Shown here in pieces: positions 42,201 through 48,435 of a DNA stretch of 52,728 nucleotides. The stretch is taken from NCBI GenBank assembly GCA_002687905.1, contig NZBM01000009.1, positions 1-52,728 on the forward strand, read 5' to 3'. The notes beneath the pieces were generated by a model that saw only the letters and a program-made list of their open reading frames with translations, had not been told where the DNA came from and searched no databases. Made by a program: the position numbers and the translations under genes. Numbering within the stretch: position 1 is the first letter of the stretch; the number at the start of each line of letters is the position of its first letter. Source of the stretch: a bacterium. GTDB taxonomy: Bacteria; Patescibacteriota; Minisyncoccia; Phycocordibacterales; JABMNX01.

Positions 42201-42732
42201 ATTCAGCGTTACAGCTGACTCAGCAGGACCGGTTGGGCTATACAAGTTCACACTTGTATTTTCTACAACCACGGCAACAATGACTTCGCCGAACGTCTTC
42301 GCCTACACTGACCAGTTATTCTCAGTTCCTGTATCTGGTCTATCATCAGACGGTGCAGTAGATTCAGATGCGCCAACTAACTGGGCAACTTCTTCAACTC
42401 AAATTGAGTTCCTAGCAAACACTTCAACTGGTGCCTCAACAACCATTCAGGTTCCAGCGGGAGCTACTCGATACTTCGAGGTTCGCGGAACGGTTTCAGG
42501 CTCAGCAAGTGGTGCGTCTATCTCAACACAGCTTGAAGGTGACACGGGTTACCCGTCACTATCAACTCTTATGACACCAGCTCAGACGGTTGATAACGAT
42601 GGAAACGATGACTTCTTGTGGTCACCGAACTCTACGACTACAGCTGCGTATAACGATGACGACTGGACCAACGGATTTGGTCTTATAGGACTTCCGTCAT
42701 CTAATATGACTGCTGAAATCGTATCTCAGTAA
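39211..42732 (+). CDS. Major surface-layer-like protein with peptidoglycan-binding domain
   Basis: The 1173-residue protein has a signal peptide (residues 1-34, cleavage after AHA) and a PG-binding domain (about 75-155, VKEIQKFLN to GLTKAAVIKFQEKY). A repetitive Ser-Thr-Asp-Ser-Gly linker follows, then about 950 residues of Thr/Ser/Gly-rich beta domains. Codons are strongly biased (AAC, GAC, TTC, ACA, GGA), unlike neighbouring genes, implying very high expression. Such proteins coat cells as S-layers or large adhesins. A 400-base structured leader precedes it. AAAGG lies 6-10 bases before the ATG. Confidence 0.85.
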   Translation: MSITLTTKRVAAVVIAVAMIFSVSFALTATKAHAVTLSELVELFIALGVIGPDKAEQARSVLASQESGSTGGNGFTFTKSFSQGDSDSEVKEIQKFLNTDSDTQVAASGVGSAGNETNFFGGLTKAAVIKFQEKYASEVLAPVGLSAGTGYWGSSSRAKANALNTGSSSSGSTDSGSTDSGSTDSGSTSTGTGLSVASVSQPANTLAPDSAARVPFTKVALTASSDGDIVVNNITVERTGLAPDAVFANVALMDEDGNLIGLTKTLNSNHQAKVGTDFTVKAGTTKVVTVVANMAADNSTRDGTVAKLEVVSVNTSATVSGSLPLVGASHTINASLAIGAATLNRGVDDPNASDTLEIGETGYTFQAIRVTAGSAEDIRLRNVRWNQTGSAGSEDLDNVVVVVDGTEYATEVSSDGKFYTANFGSGIVIAKGLNKQFSIKGDLVGGPNRTAIFDIDKNIDIYITGETFGYGITGAAGSTATAAAGSSQFTTGTPFYDGSTVTISAGSVSTISKATTVAAQNIAISVANQPLGGFDIEIKGEAISVGQMVFNALATGNTVEDITNVSLVDQNGNVIAGPVDGSGTGADGTFTFTDTVTLPIGKTTLTLKGQLNTDFVNDDTIVASTTPSSDWTTVTGDVTGNTITPPSTTATGNTMTVKAATTTVTVAADPATQNVVAGTTGFTFANYQFDATDSGEDVRVSTIQFRYTDGGSDPTNCLAWDGTTKLTNSAVNPSGTGADTYTFNQALVIPKGTIKTVALKCDVPASSTADEDIIFGINNADTMAAVGLGSGQTITLTHGTTNSGTMTIKSTGTFTVLLDSSSPSYKHASAGTTGNVASVLKLRSTNEDITLNRLGLQLTGATASSTAADITKVTLWDGTTKVGEGLFTGTNTVATTTLTSGFTLTKDVDTLLTVKIDLAAIGTSKPGTAGSLHKIDYDGDRVFATEGNGADSGTSVQSSSTSDTAASGLRTNKSYPTLAKLALPTNTLANGDRSLLRFSVTADSAGPVGLYKFTLVFSTTTATMTSPNVFAYTDQLFSVPVSGLSSDGAVDSDAPTNWATSSTQIEFLANTSTGASTTIQVPAGATRYFEVRGTVSGSASGASISTQLEGDTGYPSLSTLMTPAQTVDNDGNDDFLWSPNSTTTAAYNDDDWTNGFGLIGLPSSNMTAEIVSQ
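39717..39776 (+). repeat. 15-bp tandem repeat in the linker
   Basis: About four copies of a 15-base unit (TCAGGTTCAACAGAC-like) encode Ser-Gly-Ser-Thr-Asp. The repeat number could vary by slippage in steps that keep the frame. Confidence 0.75.
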
Positions 42733-42796
42733 TAGTTGGTCGCTAACACAAAACGTGTTTAGTTAAATTAACTACCACGTTGGCTAGCTAGAGAAA

Positions 42797-42830
42797 GCAA
42801 AAAGCCACCCAGAAATGGGTGGCTTTTTGC
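42797..42830 (+). terminator. Strong terminator of the surface-layer gene
   Basis: GCAAAAAGCCACCC pairs perfectly with GGGTGGCTTTTTGC around AGAAAT. Confidence 0.9.
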
Positions 42831-42838
42831 ATTTGTTT

Positions 42839-42847
42839 TGTTAGAAT
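42839..42847 (+). promoter_or_regulatory. Extended -10 promoter (TGTTAGAAT)
   Basis: TGT plus TAGAAT ends 10 bases before ATG 42857; no Shine-Dalgarno is present. Confidence 0.55.
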
Positions 42848-42856
42848 AGTCCGCAC

Positions 42857-43681
42857 ATGAGCTATGCTATAAGGTCAGTAATTATATTAGGAGCTGTCGG
42901 GGTCTTTGCTATTGGTTACTTTATTTTAAGTGATAAGCCTGGAGTTAATGATGAGAGTTTAGACAGCGCAACTACTACAGAGGTAACAGTGAGAGATAGT
43001 GACGATATCTCTTCTGGAGCGAGTGTTGATGTAATAAGTGATACTGACCTAGGGTCAATTCCATTAGTTACGTTAGTTGAAGACACAAGTGTTCCTCATC
43101 CAGACATAGAAAGAGAAGCAATCTACAATTCTCCATTTGAAGAATTAAAAGTCCTTATGGCCCCAAAATTTTCTGAAACTAGAGAAAGCCTTAGAAAAGA
43201 GCCCTACTCTATCTTTGATTGGCTTGAGTTGGCAATACATTACAAAACTATAGACGATTTTGATGGTGCAGAGGAGATATGGATATATTTAACAAAAGCT
43301 TCTCCAAATAATTCAGTGGCATTTAATAACCTTGGAGACCTATACCACTACTATCGTCACGACTTTCCACAAGCAGAGGAATATATGCTAAAGACTCTGG
43401 AGCGTGCGAGCGACCCTTCGTACTTTGTGAACCTATTTACGCTCTACAAAATCTCTTACAAAACTGAGACAAACCTTGCTGAGGAAACGCTTCTAAATGG
43501 TCTTAAGAAAAACAAAGATGATTTAAATTTACTTATGGAGCTTGCCAGGTATTACGAAGAGAAAGGTGAGAATACCAAGTCGCTAGAACTGTATAAAGAG
43601 GCTAGGCCTCATGCGCAGTTAGCTGGAAATACTTCTCTTGTGGATGCCATAGATCAAGCTATAGTTAGACTTGATAGATAA
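42857..43681 (+). CDS. Membrane-anchored TPR protein
   Basis: The 274-residue protein has an N-terminal membrane helix (about 6-24), an acidic Ser/Thr-rich spacer and a C-terminal helical-repeat region from about residue 110. TPR-like units include NNSVAFNNLGDLYHYYRHDF and LLMELARYYEEKGENTKSLELYKEA. It is probably a scaffold for protein contacts on the outer face of the membrane. It follows the surface-layer gene, so a role in its assembly is possible but unproven. Confidence 0.82.
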   Translation: MSYAIRSVIILGAVGVFAIGYFILSDKPGVNDESLDSATTTEVTVRDSDDISSGASVDVISDTDLGSIPLVTLVEDTSVPHPDIEREAIYNSPFEELKVLMAPKFSETRESLRKEPYSIFDWLELAIHYKTIDDFDGAEEIWIYLTKASPNNSVAFNNLGDLYHYYRHDFPQAEEYMLKTLERASDPSYFVNLFTLYKISYKTETNLAEETLLNGLKKNKDDLNLLMELARYYEEKGENTKSLELYKEARPHAQLAGNTSLVDAIDQAIVRLDR

Positions 43682-43827
43682 TGAGATTTTTTAATAAATC
43701 CTCAATAAAATTCATAACAGGCTTTGTAGTAATAATTGCCGCAAGTCTTGTGGTGGCTTTCTTTGCCTCCTCGTATGACGGAGAGGGCACAAAGAAAATA
43801 AACTCCAAAACCCAAACCGCCAACTAA
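43681..43827 (+). CDS. Small single-helix membrane peptide
   Basis: A 48-residue product with one membrane helix (FITGFVVIIAASLVVAFFA) flanked by basic and polar ends. Its ATG overlaps the stop of the TPR gene (TAATG), which supports translation by coupling. No family is recognised. Confidence 0.6.
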   Translation: MRFFNKSSIKFITGFVVIIAASLVVAFFASSYDGEGTKKINSKTQTAN

Positions 43828-43925
43828 ACTCCAAAAGGTTCCCTTGTACTGGCAAGTATCACAGCGCCAACTGCTATTATTAAAACAAGAGCTGCAACAA
43901 CTGTTAGTTGTTTTTTAGATATCAC
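43824..43925 (-). CDS. Possible 33-residue membrane peptide
   Basis: GTG 43925 opens a frame for MISKKQLTVV followed by a hydrophobic helix and a polar tail. It converges with the previous small gene, overlapping by 4 bases. Amino-acid composition fits a membrane peptide, but no Shine-Dalgarno or conservation can be shown. Confidence 0.35.
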   Translation of the reverse strand: MISKKQLTVVAALVLIIAVGAVILASTREPFGV

Positions 43926-44054
43926 GTTGTTGAAATACTAGCACTCACAATTTTTAAAAAACTGCATAATGTGGAAAACTCCGTGGATAAACTGTGATTA
44001 TGGAATTCTCGAATGGAAATACGGTACAGCGCCTTAAAAACGGATAAGATAACT

Positions 44055-44106
44055 CATCCTTAACATCTCAGCCATGGCTGAGATGTTAAGGATGAAGTTT
44101 TTTGGG
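44055..44106 (+). terminator. Very long perfect hairpin terminator
   Basis: CATCCTTAACATCTCAGC pairs over 18 bases with 44077-44094 around the self-complementary CATG, followed by AAGTTTTTT. It separates the TPR region from the next island. Confidence 0.85.
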
Positions 44107-44123
44107 TATTGTTGGCTTAGAGT

Positions 44124-44151
44124 TTGCGAGGTTTTTTATTTTAGGTATAGT
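44124..44151 (+). promoter_or_regulatory. Promoter of the GC-rich RNA at 44158
   Basis: TTGCGA (44124-44129), a 16-base spacer and TATAGT (44146-44151). Confidence 0.6.
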
Positions 44152-44157
44152 TTCTTT

Positions 44158-44411
44158 AGGATAACGGCGTGGGTAAGTTGCTGGACGACCGACCGAGCTC
44201 ACACCAAGTGTCGCAGACGTGGCCGCCTCGACCCTCGACTGAGTCTGCGACATCAGGCTGCGATGCAGGATAGTGAAGCTCCTGCTGTCGCGCCGTTTGG
44301 TGCCACGGCGCTATACAAGCTAGGCCTTCGGCTTTAGCGCCGTGGCGCCATCCAATCGTTTTTAGTTGCCCGCCGCCCGGACCCCGGAAGTAGAGTATCG
44401 CTTCCGGGGTC
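44158..44411 (+). ncRNA. Candidate structured non-coding RNA, GC-rich
   Basis: A promoter, about 250 bases without a credible gene, and a terminator frame this unit. Helices: TGTCGCAGAC/GTCTGCGACA (about 44198-44253); GCGATGCAGGA with TCCTGCTGTCGC (about 44260-44291); GGTGCCACGGCGCT with AGCGCCGTGGCGCC (about 44300-44350), capped by GCC-TTC-GGC; and the terminator stem. It has no RNase P, SRP, 6S or tmRNA signature that I can see. GC content is well above the flanks. Confidence 0.6.
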
Positions 44412-44419
44412 TTCTTTTA
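44380..44419 (+). terminator. Terminator of the candidate RNA
   Basis: GACCCCGGAAG pairs perfectly with CTTCCGGGGTC around ten bases, followed by TTCTTTTAT. Confidence 0.88.
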
Positions 44420-44430
44420 TATAAAAGAGC

Positions 44431-44462
44431 GAAGCGGACGCTAGGTCCGCTTCATATTTTTT
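44431..44462. terminator. Bidirectional hairpin at the end of the leftward small gene
   Basis: GAAGCGGAC pairs with GTCCGCTTC around GCTAG. The + strand side is followed by ATATTTTTT and the - strand side by GCTCTTTTAT. Confidence 0.75.
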
Positions 44463-44727
44463 GCATAGCTTTGATTTGTCCTTTGAGTTCAGCCTCTGCC
44501 ACTTCCATTACCTTCATCTCGTGGAGCTCACAAGCTCCTACGGAAAAGGCAATGTTCATGATGATAATCTTTGAGCCATTTCGGTTAGCTCTTCTCAACC
44601 GCACTTTTTTTCGCGCAGCGATAATTGAAACCACTTCATCCTTACACATTGCCCCGCTCTCGCAATGGGCGCAGTTTCTCGCTGATTTTTCTCCGTCTAG
44701 TTCATGGCACTCGAAAACTATACCCAT
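44452..44727 (-). CDS. Small Cys/His-containing protein, unknown
   Basis: A 91-residue protein with an N-terminal cluster of Cys and His (FECHELDG, then NCAHCESGAMC) that could hold zinc, followed by a basic stretch (RKKVRLRRANRNG) and a C-terminal helix. AAAGGGGG lies about 5 bases before ATG 44727. No family is recognised. It ends in its own bidirectional terminator, like the other island genes. Confidence 0.6.
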   Translation of the reverse strand: MGIVFECHELDGEKSARNCAHCESGAMCKDEVVSIIAARKKVRLRRANRNGSKIIIMNIAFSVGACELHEMKVMEVAEAELKGQIKAMQKI

Positions 44728-44776
44728 TTCTACCCCCTTTCTTTGATGAGTATGCACGAACTAAAAAGTCGGTCAA

Positions 44777-44804
44777 TTGTTGCATGATTTTTATATGCTA
44801 TTGT
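44777..44804 (+). promoter_or_regulatory. Promoter of the RNA with a small frame
   Basis: TTGTTG (44777-44782), a 16-base spacer and TATTGT (44799-44804). Confidence 0.5.
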
Positions 44805-44810
44805 GTAATT

Positions 44811-45094
44811 AGCGAGGTAGCATTCGATTTACCTTGTTTGTACAAACCTGGGGGTTTTCCAATGAATAAGATAACCCGATTTTTCTCTGGCGGAGCGAAA
44901 AGTTGCCCCATCTGGGATATCGATCTCCCCCCACCAAAATACCTATTCCCCCTCAGCTGAACCGAAAAGGATTTCACCCCGTAAGACGGGGATGCACTAG
45001 CTACCTCAAGCTAGCTGCTAACGGCGAAAGCCCTCCCTAAAGGTACTGTGCTGCGTTTAACTGGCACAGAACAATGTCTTTTTGGAGGGCTTTC
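44811..45094 (+). ncRNA. Structured transcript carrying a 32-codon frame
   Basis: A long-range stem GAGGTAGC (44814-44821) with GCTACCTC (45000-45007) closes a domain that contains the small frame 44862-44960. After it come CTAGCT/AGCTAG, and a nested terminator at 45026-45094. CCCCGT/ACGGGG lies inside the domain. No larger gene follows, so the RNA itself or its short peptide must be the product. Confidence 0.45.
44862..44960 (+). CDS. Possible 32-residue peptide
   Basis: ATG 44862 opens a frame for MNKITRFFSGGAKSCPIWDI and a Pro-rich end. GGGGG lies about 6-10 bases upstream and may act as a weak ribosome site. It sits inside a structured transcript. No homologue is known to me. Confidence 0.4.
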   Translation: MNKITRFFSGGAKSCPIWDIDLPPPKYLFPLS

Positions 45095-45100
45095 CTCTTT
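45026..45100 (+). terminator. Nested terminator
   Basis: GAAAGCCCTCC (45026-45036) pairs with GGAGGGCTTTC (45084-45094). An inner CTGTGC/GCACAG hairpin lies within, and CTCTTTT follows. Confidence 0.75.
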
Positions 45101-45222
45101 TCGTATCTAAAAATTGTGGTGTGGATTAAGTTCTTTTTTTAAATGCTTTTTGTTTGCTATATTTACCAATACCTTGCCGCTATGGGCATCAGGGGGATTA
45201 GCTCCGAAAGGGAGACACCACG

Positions 45223-45381
45223 ATGACCGCACGCGCTTTCGCCGAACGAATCGACCTGACCACCTCGCAGATCGACGCACGGGCCTCCTCCGCCGGCGAC
45301 AACGAGCTGGACGTCACGCAGGGCGAGCATTCCGACGGCGCCGAAGCCGGCGCCGCCATCACCGCGGGCAAGAGCTGCTGA
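45223..45381 (+). CDS. Very GC-rich 52-residue protein, unknown
   Basis: The product begins MTARAFAERIDLTT and is rich in Ala, Asp and Gly (DGAEAGAAITAGKSC at the end). The codons almost all end in G or C, quite unlike the AT-rich core genes, which suggests recent transfer. AAGGGAG lies about 9 bases before the ATG, and a GC-rich terminator follows at 45424. A short acidic Ala/Gly peptide ending in Cys can be a modified-peptide precursor, but no modifying enzyme is nearby, so no function is assigned. Confidence 0.55.
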   Translation: MTARAFAERIDLTTSQIDARASSAGDNELDVTQGEHSDGAEAGAAITAGKSC

Positions 45382-45423
45382 ACGTCGATGAGCAGCAGAG
45401 CTCGATCCGCAAGGGTCAAACAC

Positions 45424-45462
45424 GGGCCGTCGCTTCAAGCGACGGCCCAACTTCGTTTTATG
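45424..45462 (+). terminator. Terminator of the GC-rich small gene
   Basis: GGGCCGTCGCTT and AAGCGACGGCCC are perfect complements separated by one base (the loop opens a few pairs), followed by AACTTCGTTTT. Confidence 0.8.
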
Positions 45463-45474
45463 TGAATTAAAAAC

Positions 45475-45508
45475 GCCCGCTGACTAGTTAGTCAGCGGGC
45501 CGTATTTT
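45475..45508. terminator. Bidirectional terminator
   Basis: GCCCGCTGACTA pairs with TAGTCAGCGGGC around GT. The - strand side continues into GTTTTTAA and the + side into CGTATTTTTG. Confidence 0.85.
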
Positions 45509-45708
45509 TGCGTCTCCCGCGGTCGATTCTTCGACCGCGGGGCGCTTTTCCATTCCTTAACGCCTCGCGAAGATGTTTCGGTTTTTGCAGGGTCAAACTT
45601 GAAGCCGTTTTCATCAACGACGGTCTGAAGTATCAAAACCCTTGTTTGGTCGTTTGGTGGCTCGAATCCGTCTTCCGATCTACGTAGAAGTTTTTCAAGA
45701 CGCACCAT
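45484..45708 (-). CDS. Overlapping frame, possible second half of the previous gene
   Basis: A 74-residue frame that continues the helical region (MVRLEKLLRRSED) and then reads DQTRVLILQTVVDENGFKFDP, which looks protein-like. Its last third runs through two terminator hairpins, so the real end is probably earlier or the frame is decayed. It has no good ribosome site of its own. Confidence 0.3.
   Translation of the reverse strand: MVRLEKLLRRSEDGFEPPNDQTRVLILQTVVDENGFKFDPAKTETSSRGVKEWKSAPRSKNRPRETQKYGPLTN
45516..45541 (-). terminator. Second hairpin for the leftward island gene
   Basis: CCCGCGGTCGA pairs with TCGACCGCGGG around TTCT, followed at 45544-45550 by GCGCTTTT on the + strand. It may stop rightward readthrough as well. 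Confidence 0.6.
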
Positions 45709-45839
45709 CTTGATATTTCATCCCTTAGTGCGCCTATTTCACCTCTGATGTATTTCTGAAGCTCTTCGAGCCACTCGGGGTGATCCCCTGCAAGCCTCCT
45801 AATTTCACCCGCAGAGGACGTTGAGTATCTGCCAACCAT
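45633..45839 (-). CDS. Small protein of 68 residues, possibly frameshifted
   Basis: TTGGAG lies 7 bases before ATG 45839. The product has two helices, including HPEWLEELQKYIRGEIGALRD. Near 45700 the coding sense appears to continue better in another frame (45484-45708), which begins MVRLEKLLRRSEDGFEPP. The gene may therefore be a broken longer protein, or two overlapping small genes. No family is recognised. Confidence 0.45.
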   Translation of the reverse strand: MVGRYSTSSAGEIRRLAGDHPEWLEELQKYIRGEIGALRDEISRWCVLKNFYVDRKTDSSHQTTKQGF

Positions 45840-45991
45840 CGCGTACTCCAATTCTTGGCGTTGCTATGTTACTACCTAGAATGGATTTTAACATCAAAAG
45901 CAGTTTTGTCAAATTAGGTTGTTATGGAAAACTTGATGTGGTACAAACACGACAGGGGTTGTAAGATCTTCAACATAAATAGGAGGTGGAT

Positions 45992-46384
45992 ATGATAACT
46001 TTTCGCACTTGTCTGCCTCTTCTTAATTTAGGCAGCATCCTAATATTTAGCGCGGGCGCATACGTATTTTGGTCTGACTATGAAGGAATGGAAGAGATTC
46101 GAATAGCGCTTCTAATCATTTATGGAGTGCAGTCATTTCTTGGTTTTCTTGGCGGCATTTCTCTAGAGTCTCTTGGCTACAAGAAAGCTCTTTCTCCAAT
46201 CGCTCTCAATTTTCTTGGGGCAATTATGCCGGTTGGATTGATGATTTATTACGGAGGTGTGGACGGGTTTTGGGCTTTCTTTGTGTCATACCTTTTCCTC
46301 GGGCTGTTCTTTTGGTTCGGGTATATGGCGGCTTCAATCTGGACCAAGTTATTCGGATCAAAACAACCCGACAAGTCCGCGTAA
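45992..46384 (+). CDS. Small four-helix membrane protein, unknown
   Basis: A 130-residue, very hydrophobic protein with about four membrane helices (for example LNLGSILIFSAGAYVFW and NFLGAIMPVGLMIYYGG). AGGAGG (45981-45986) lies 5 bases before ATG 45992, which therefore is the start rather than GTG 45986. No family is recognised. Its last codons (for Gln-Pro-Asp-Lys-Ser-Ala) form the left arm of the terminator. Confidence 0.75.
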   Translation: MITFRTCLPLLNLGSILIFSAGAYVFWSDYEGMEEIRIALLIIYGVQSFLGFLGGISLESLGYKKALSPIALNFLGAIMPVGLMIYYGGVDGFWAFFVSYLFLGLFFWFGYMAASIWTKLFGSKQPDKSA

Positions 46385-46401
46385 CAGGGCTTGTCGGGTT
46401 G
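46364..46401 (+). terminator. Terminator overlapping the end of the coding sequence
   Basis: CAACCCGACAAG pairs with CTTGTCGGGTTG across the stop codon. The T run is absent or weak (GAGTGTTTC). Confidence 0.7.
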
Positions 46402-46458
46402 AGTGTTTCAAATTTTTCATTTGTGATATGGTTTTTTTAGGCAACAAAGGAGGCGTAA

Positions 46459-46671
46459 ATGAGCATCCAAAGACATCCTCCAATTTTGGATCCTAGCGAT
46501 CCTGACAGAGGGTCAGATCGCTTGCCATATAGGCAAGCCGTTCCAGTGTGGTTCGCACTAGCGTTCCTGGTCTGGGGAGTGGTTAGTGCTCCTGTCGTGT
46601 ATTTCTGGGATGAAATTATTCTGAACATCAGCATGTACGCAAGCATTCTCGTGAGCTATTTTCCTCCTTGA
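46459..46671 (+). CDS. Small membrane protein of 70 residues
   Basis: The product has a polar, Pro/Asp/Arg-rich N-terminus (HPPILDPSDPDRGSD) and one or two membrane helices (VWFALAFLVWGVVSAPVVYF). AAAGGAGG lies 5 bases before the ATG. No family is recognised. It is another single-gene unit with a strong Shine-Dalgarno, just before the L10 operon. Confidence 0.65.
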   Translation: MSIQRHPPILDPSDPDRGSDRLPYRQAVPVWFALAFLVWGVVSAPVVYFWDEIILNISMYASILVSYFPP

Positions 46672-46736
46672 TGATCTTTATGATAAAGCCCGGCCGGTCC
46701 AAACTTTGGGATCGCCGAGTGGTTTGTTTTTATAGT

Positions 46737-46764
46737 TTGACACACATAAATATATGGGTAATAT
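46737..46764 (+). promoter_or_regulatory. Promoter of the rplJ-rplL operon
   Basis: Consensus TTGACA (46737-46742), a 16-base spacer and TAATAT (46759-46764). Confidence 0.8.
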
Positions 46765-46772
46765 AGCGCTAC

Positions 46773-46846
46773 TGGACTAGAGAAAGTAGGCAGGGAATAC
46801 CTATAAGGCCTACCGAGGTCGAATCCGCCAAGCGGGCTCATGGTCC
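46773..46846 (+). promoter_or_regulatory. Ribosomal protein L10 leader RNA
   Basis: TGGAC/GTCCA closes a structure containing GTAGGC/GCCTAC with inner AGG/CCT around GAATA, the sequence CCGAGG and CCGC/GCGG. This matches the known L10 leader, where L10(L12)4 binds its own mRNA and represses rplJ-rplL. It lies 25 bases before rplJ. Confidence 0.75.
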
Positions 46847-46871
46847 ATTTGGTCATTTTTATTTTAGAACA

Positions 46872-47369
46872 ATGGCAAAAACAAAAGAACAAAAAGTAGC
46901 AATTTTAGAGAAATTACAGAATGCGTTTAAGGACGCTTCCTCTGTGGTATTTGTGAATTTCCACGGACTATCAGTCTCTGATACAAGTGAGATGAGACAA
47001 AACCTAAAAGAGAAAGGCGTTGGTTACTTTGTAGCAAAGAAAACTCTAATAGGAAGAGCTCTTAAGGACGCTAAGTTTGAAGGAGATGTGCCGGCTCTTG
47101 ATGGAGAAGTAGCAGTATCTTTTACAGACTCAAAAGAAGACAGTATTGCACCAGCAAGAGCGATCTATGATTTTTCTAAAAAGCACAAAGAAAACATTTC
47201 TATTCTAGGAGGTGTTTTTGAGAATCGTTTTCAGAGTAAAGAGGAAATGGAAAGCATTGCTACCATTCCACCGCTTGAAGTTCTCTACGGTCAGTTTGTA
47301 AATGTTATAAACTCACCTATTGCGGGACTTGCGGTGGCTATAAACGCAATTGCAGAGAAGAAATCTTAA
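46872..47369 (+). CDS. rplJ: Ribosomal protein L10
   Basis: The 165-residue protein has the L10 fold: KVAILEKLQNAFKDASSVVFVNFHGLSV at the start, GYFVAKKTLIGRAL, and a C-terminal helix for L12 dimers (PIAGLAVAINAIAEKK). It anchors the L7/L12 stalk on the GTPase-associated centre of 23S rRNA. It is preceded by an L10 leader and followed by rplL. Confidence 0.96.
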   Translation: MAKTKEQKVAILEKLQNAFKDASSVVFVNFHGLSVSDTSEMRQNLKEKGVGYFVAKKTLIGRALKDAKFEGDVPALDGEVAVSFTDSKEDSIAPARAIYDFSKKHKENISILGGVFENRFQSKEEMESIATIPPLEVLYGQFVNVINSPIAGLAVAINAIAEKKS

Positions 47370-47389
47370 TTAGAAGTTAAAAAAACAAC

Positions 47390-47890
47390 ATGGCAGAAGA
47401 AGAGAAAAAGGACGAGGTAGCGGAAGCTCCTGAAACAGATACAAAAGAAGACGCTCCTGCTGAGGCTCCAAAAGAAGAAGTAAAAGAGGAGAAAGAAGAA
47501 GGGACTGAAGTAGAAGTTCCAGCGAAATTCAAGAAGCTAGTTGAAGAAGTTGAGAGCATGAGTGTTCTTGAGCTAAATGAACTTGTGAAAGTTCTTGAAA
47601 AGAAATTTGGAGTTTCAGCACAGGCTGTGGCAGTGGCGGCACCTGGTGCCGGAGGTGACGGAGGAGGAGATGAAGCACAGGACTCATTTACAGTTGAGCT
47701 AACAAGTATGGGAGACCAGAAGATTGCTGTAATCAAGGTAGTCAAAGAAGTGCTTGGACTAGGACTTAAAGAAGCAAAAGACATGGTAGAAGGAGCTCCC
47801 GCTGTACTTAAAGAAGGAGTAAAGAAAGAAGAGGCAGAAGAAATTAAGGCAAAAATTGATGGAGCTGGTGGAACGGCAACACTAAAATAA
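47390..47890 (+). CDS. rplL: Ribosomal protein L7/L12 with long acidic N-terminal extension
   Basis: The 166-residue protein is about 45 longer than usual. Residues 1-42 are Glu/Lys/Pro/Ala-rich and lie before the normal dimerisation domain ([20 protein letters not shown]). A Gly-rich hinge and the factor-binding domain follow ([31 protein letters not shown]). The extension is unordered in appearance and very acidic. It should not block stalk function but may add contacts. The gene ends just before a double terminator. Confidence 0.96.
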   Translation: MAEEEKKDEVAEAPETDTKEDAPAEAPKEEVKEEKEEGTEVEVPAKFKKLVEEVESMSVLELNELVKVLEKKFGVSAQAVAVAAPGAGGDGGGDEAQDSFTVELTSMGDQKIAVIKVVKEVLGLGLKEAKDMVEGAPAVLKEGVKKEEAEEIKAKIDGAGGTATLK

Positions 47891-47941
47891 TCGACTCAAC
47901 CGGTTGAGTTGCAAAAAAGGGCTTTTGAAAGCCCTTTTTTG
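47891..47941 (+). terminator. Double terminator of the rplJ-rplL operon
   Basis: ACTCAACC/GGTTGAGT (47894-47909) is the recurrent palindrome core. It is followed by AAAAAAGGGCTTT pairing with AAAGCCCTTTTTT (47913-47940), a strong terminator. Confidence 0.88.
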
Positions 47942-48023
47942 CTTTCTATTGCATTTAATAGATCACTCTGATAGGTTTTCAAGCAGGGTGTTTTGAGGAA
48001 GAAACTTTGAAAGGGGCGCAAAA

Positions 48024-48435
48024 ATGAAAATAGCGCTATATTGCAGAGGAGAAGGAATTCTTAGGTGGATGCGCATGTGTGTGGATGAGTACGAAGCATG
48101 TCTTTCAACTAAGTGGGAGGAGTTCCAGGAACAAATCCGGTCCGGCCAGTTTGAACTCTGCGTTATTGACTGCTCGGTCCGTGCAGTAACTCCAACGAGG
48201 ATGTATCCGAGTGAGGCAGAAGAGGCCTTGTGCGGGATGGTGCGGAAGGTTCTCGAAGTCCGAGACAAGTGGTCTCGGACCAAAGATCATACTGGTCTCA
48301 ATGGCGAGCGACTTCTGGAGAGATTTCGGCGGCGGAGCTCAAGGTGTTTATGTACTAGAAGACCTCAACAAGGAGGTAATGGCTGTGGCAATCGCATCCC
48401 TTATGGGCTCCATACCCAGAGTTGCAACAGCATGA
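48024..48435 (+). pseudogene. Frameshifted orphan gene with a receiver-like pattern
   Basis: The first frame (48024 to about 48260) reads MKIALYCRGEGILRWMRMCV, QFELCVIDCSVR and MVRKVLEVRDK. After a shift near 48260-48280 the next frame reads GPKIILVSMASDFW, GVYVLEDLNKEVMAVAIASL and stops at 48435, right before a terminator. Together they give a beta-alpha pattern like a response-regulator receiver fold. A perfect 9-bp hairpin (48258-48280) lies exactly at the shift. AAAGGGG precedes the ATG. It may be a broken gene, a sequencing error, or programmed frameshifting. Confidence 0.55.

Noticed and set aside
44074-44337. An 87-codon frame starting in the long hairpin
   Set aside because: Its start lies inside the terminator stem, it has no ribosome site and it runs through strong RNA helices; the promoter-terminator layout fits a non-coding RNA better.
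45223-45381. Ribosomally made modified peptide precursor
   Set aside because: The Ala/Gly-rich end with a final Cys is suggestive, but no modifying enzyme, protease or exporter gene is nearby.
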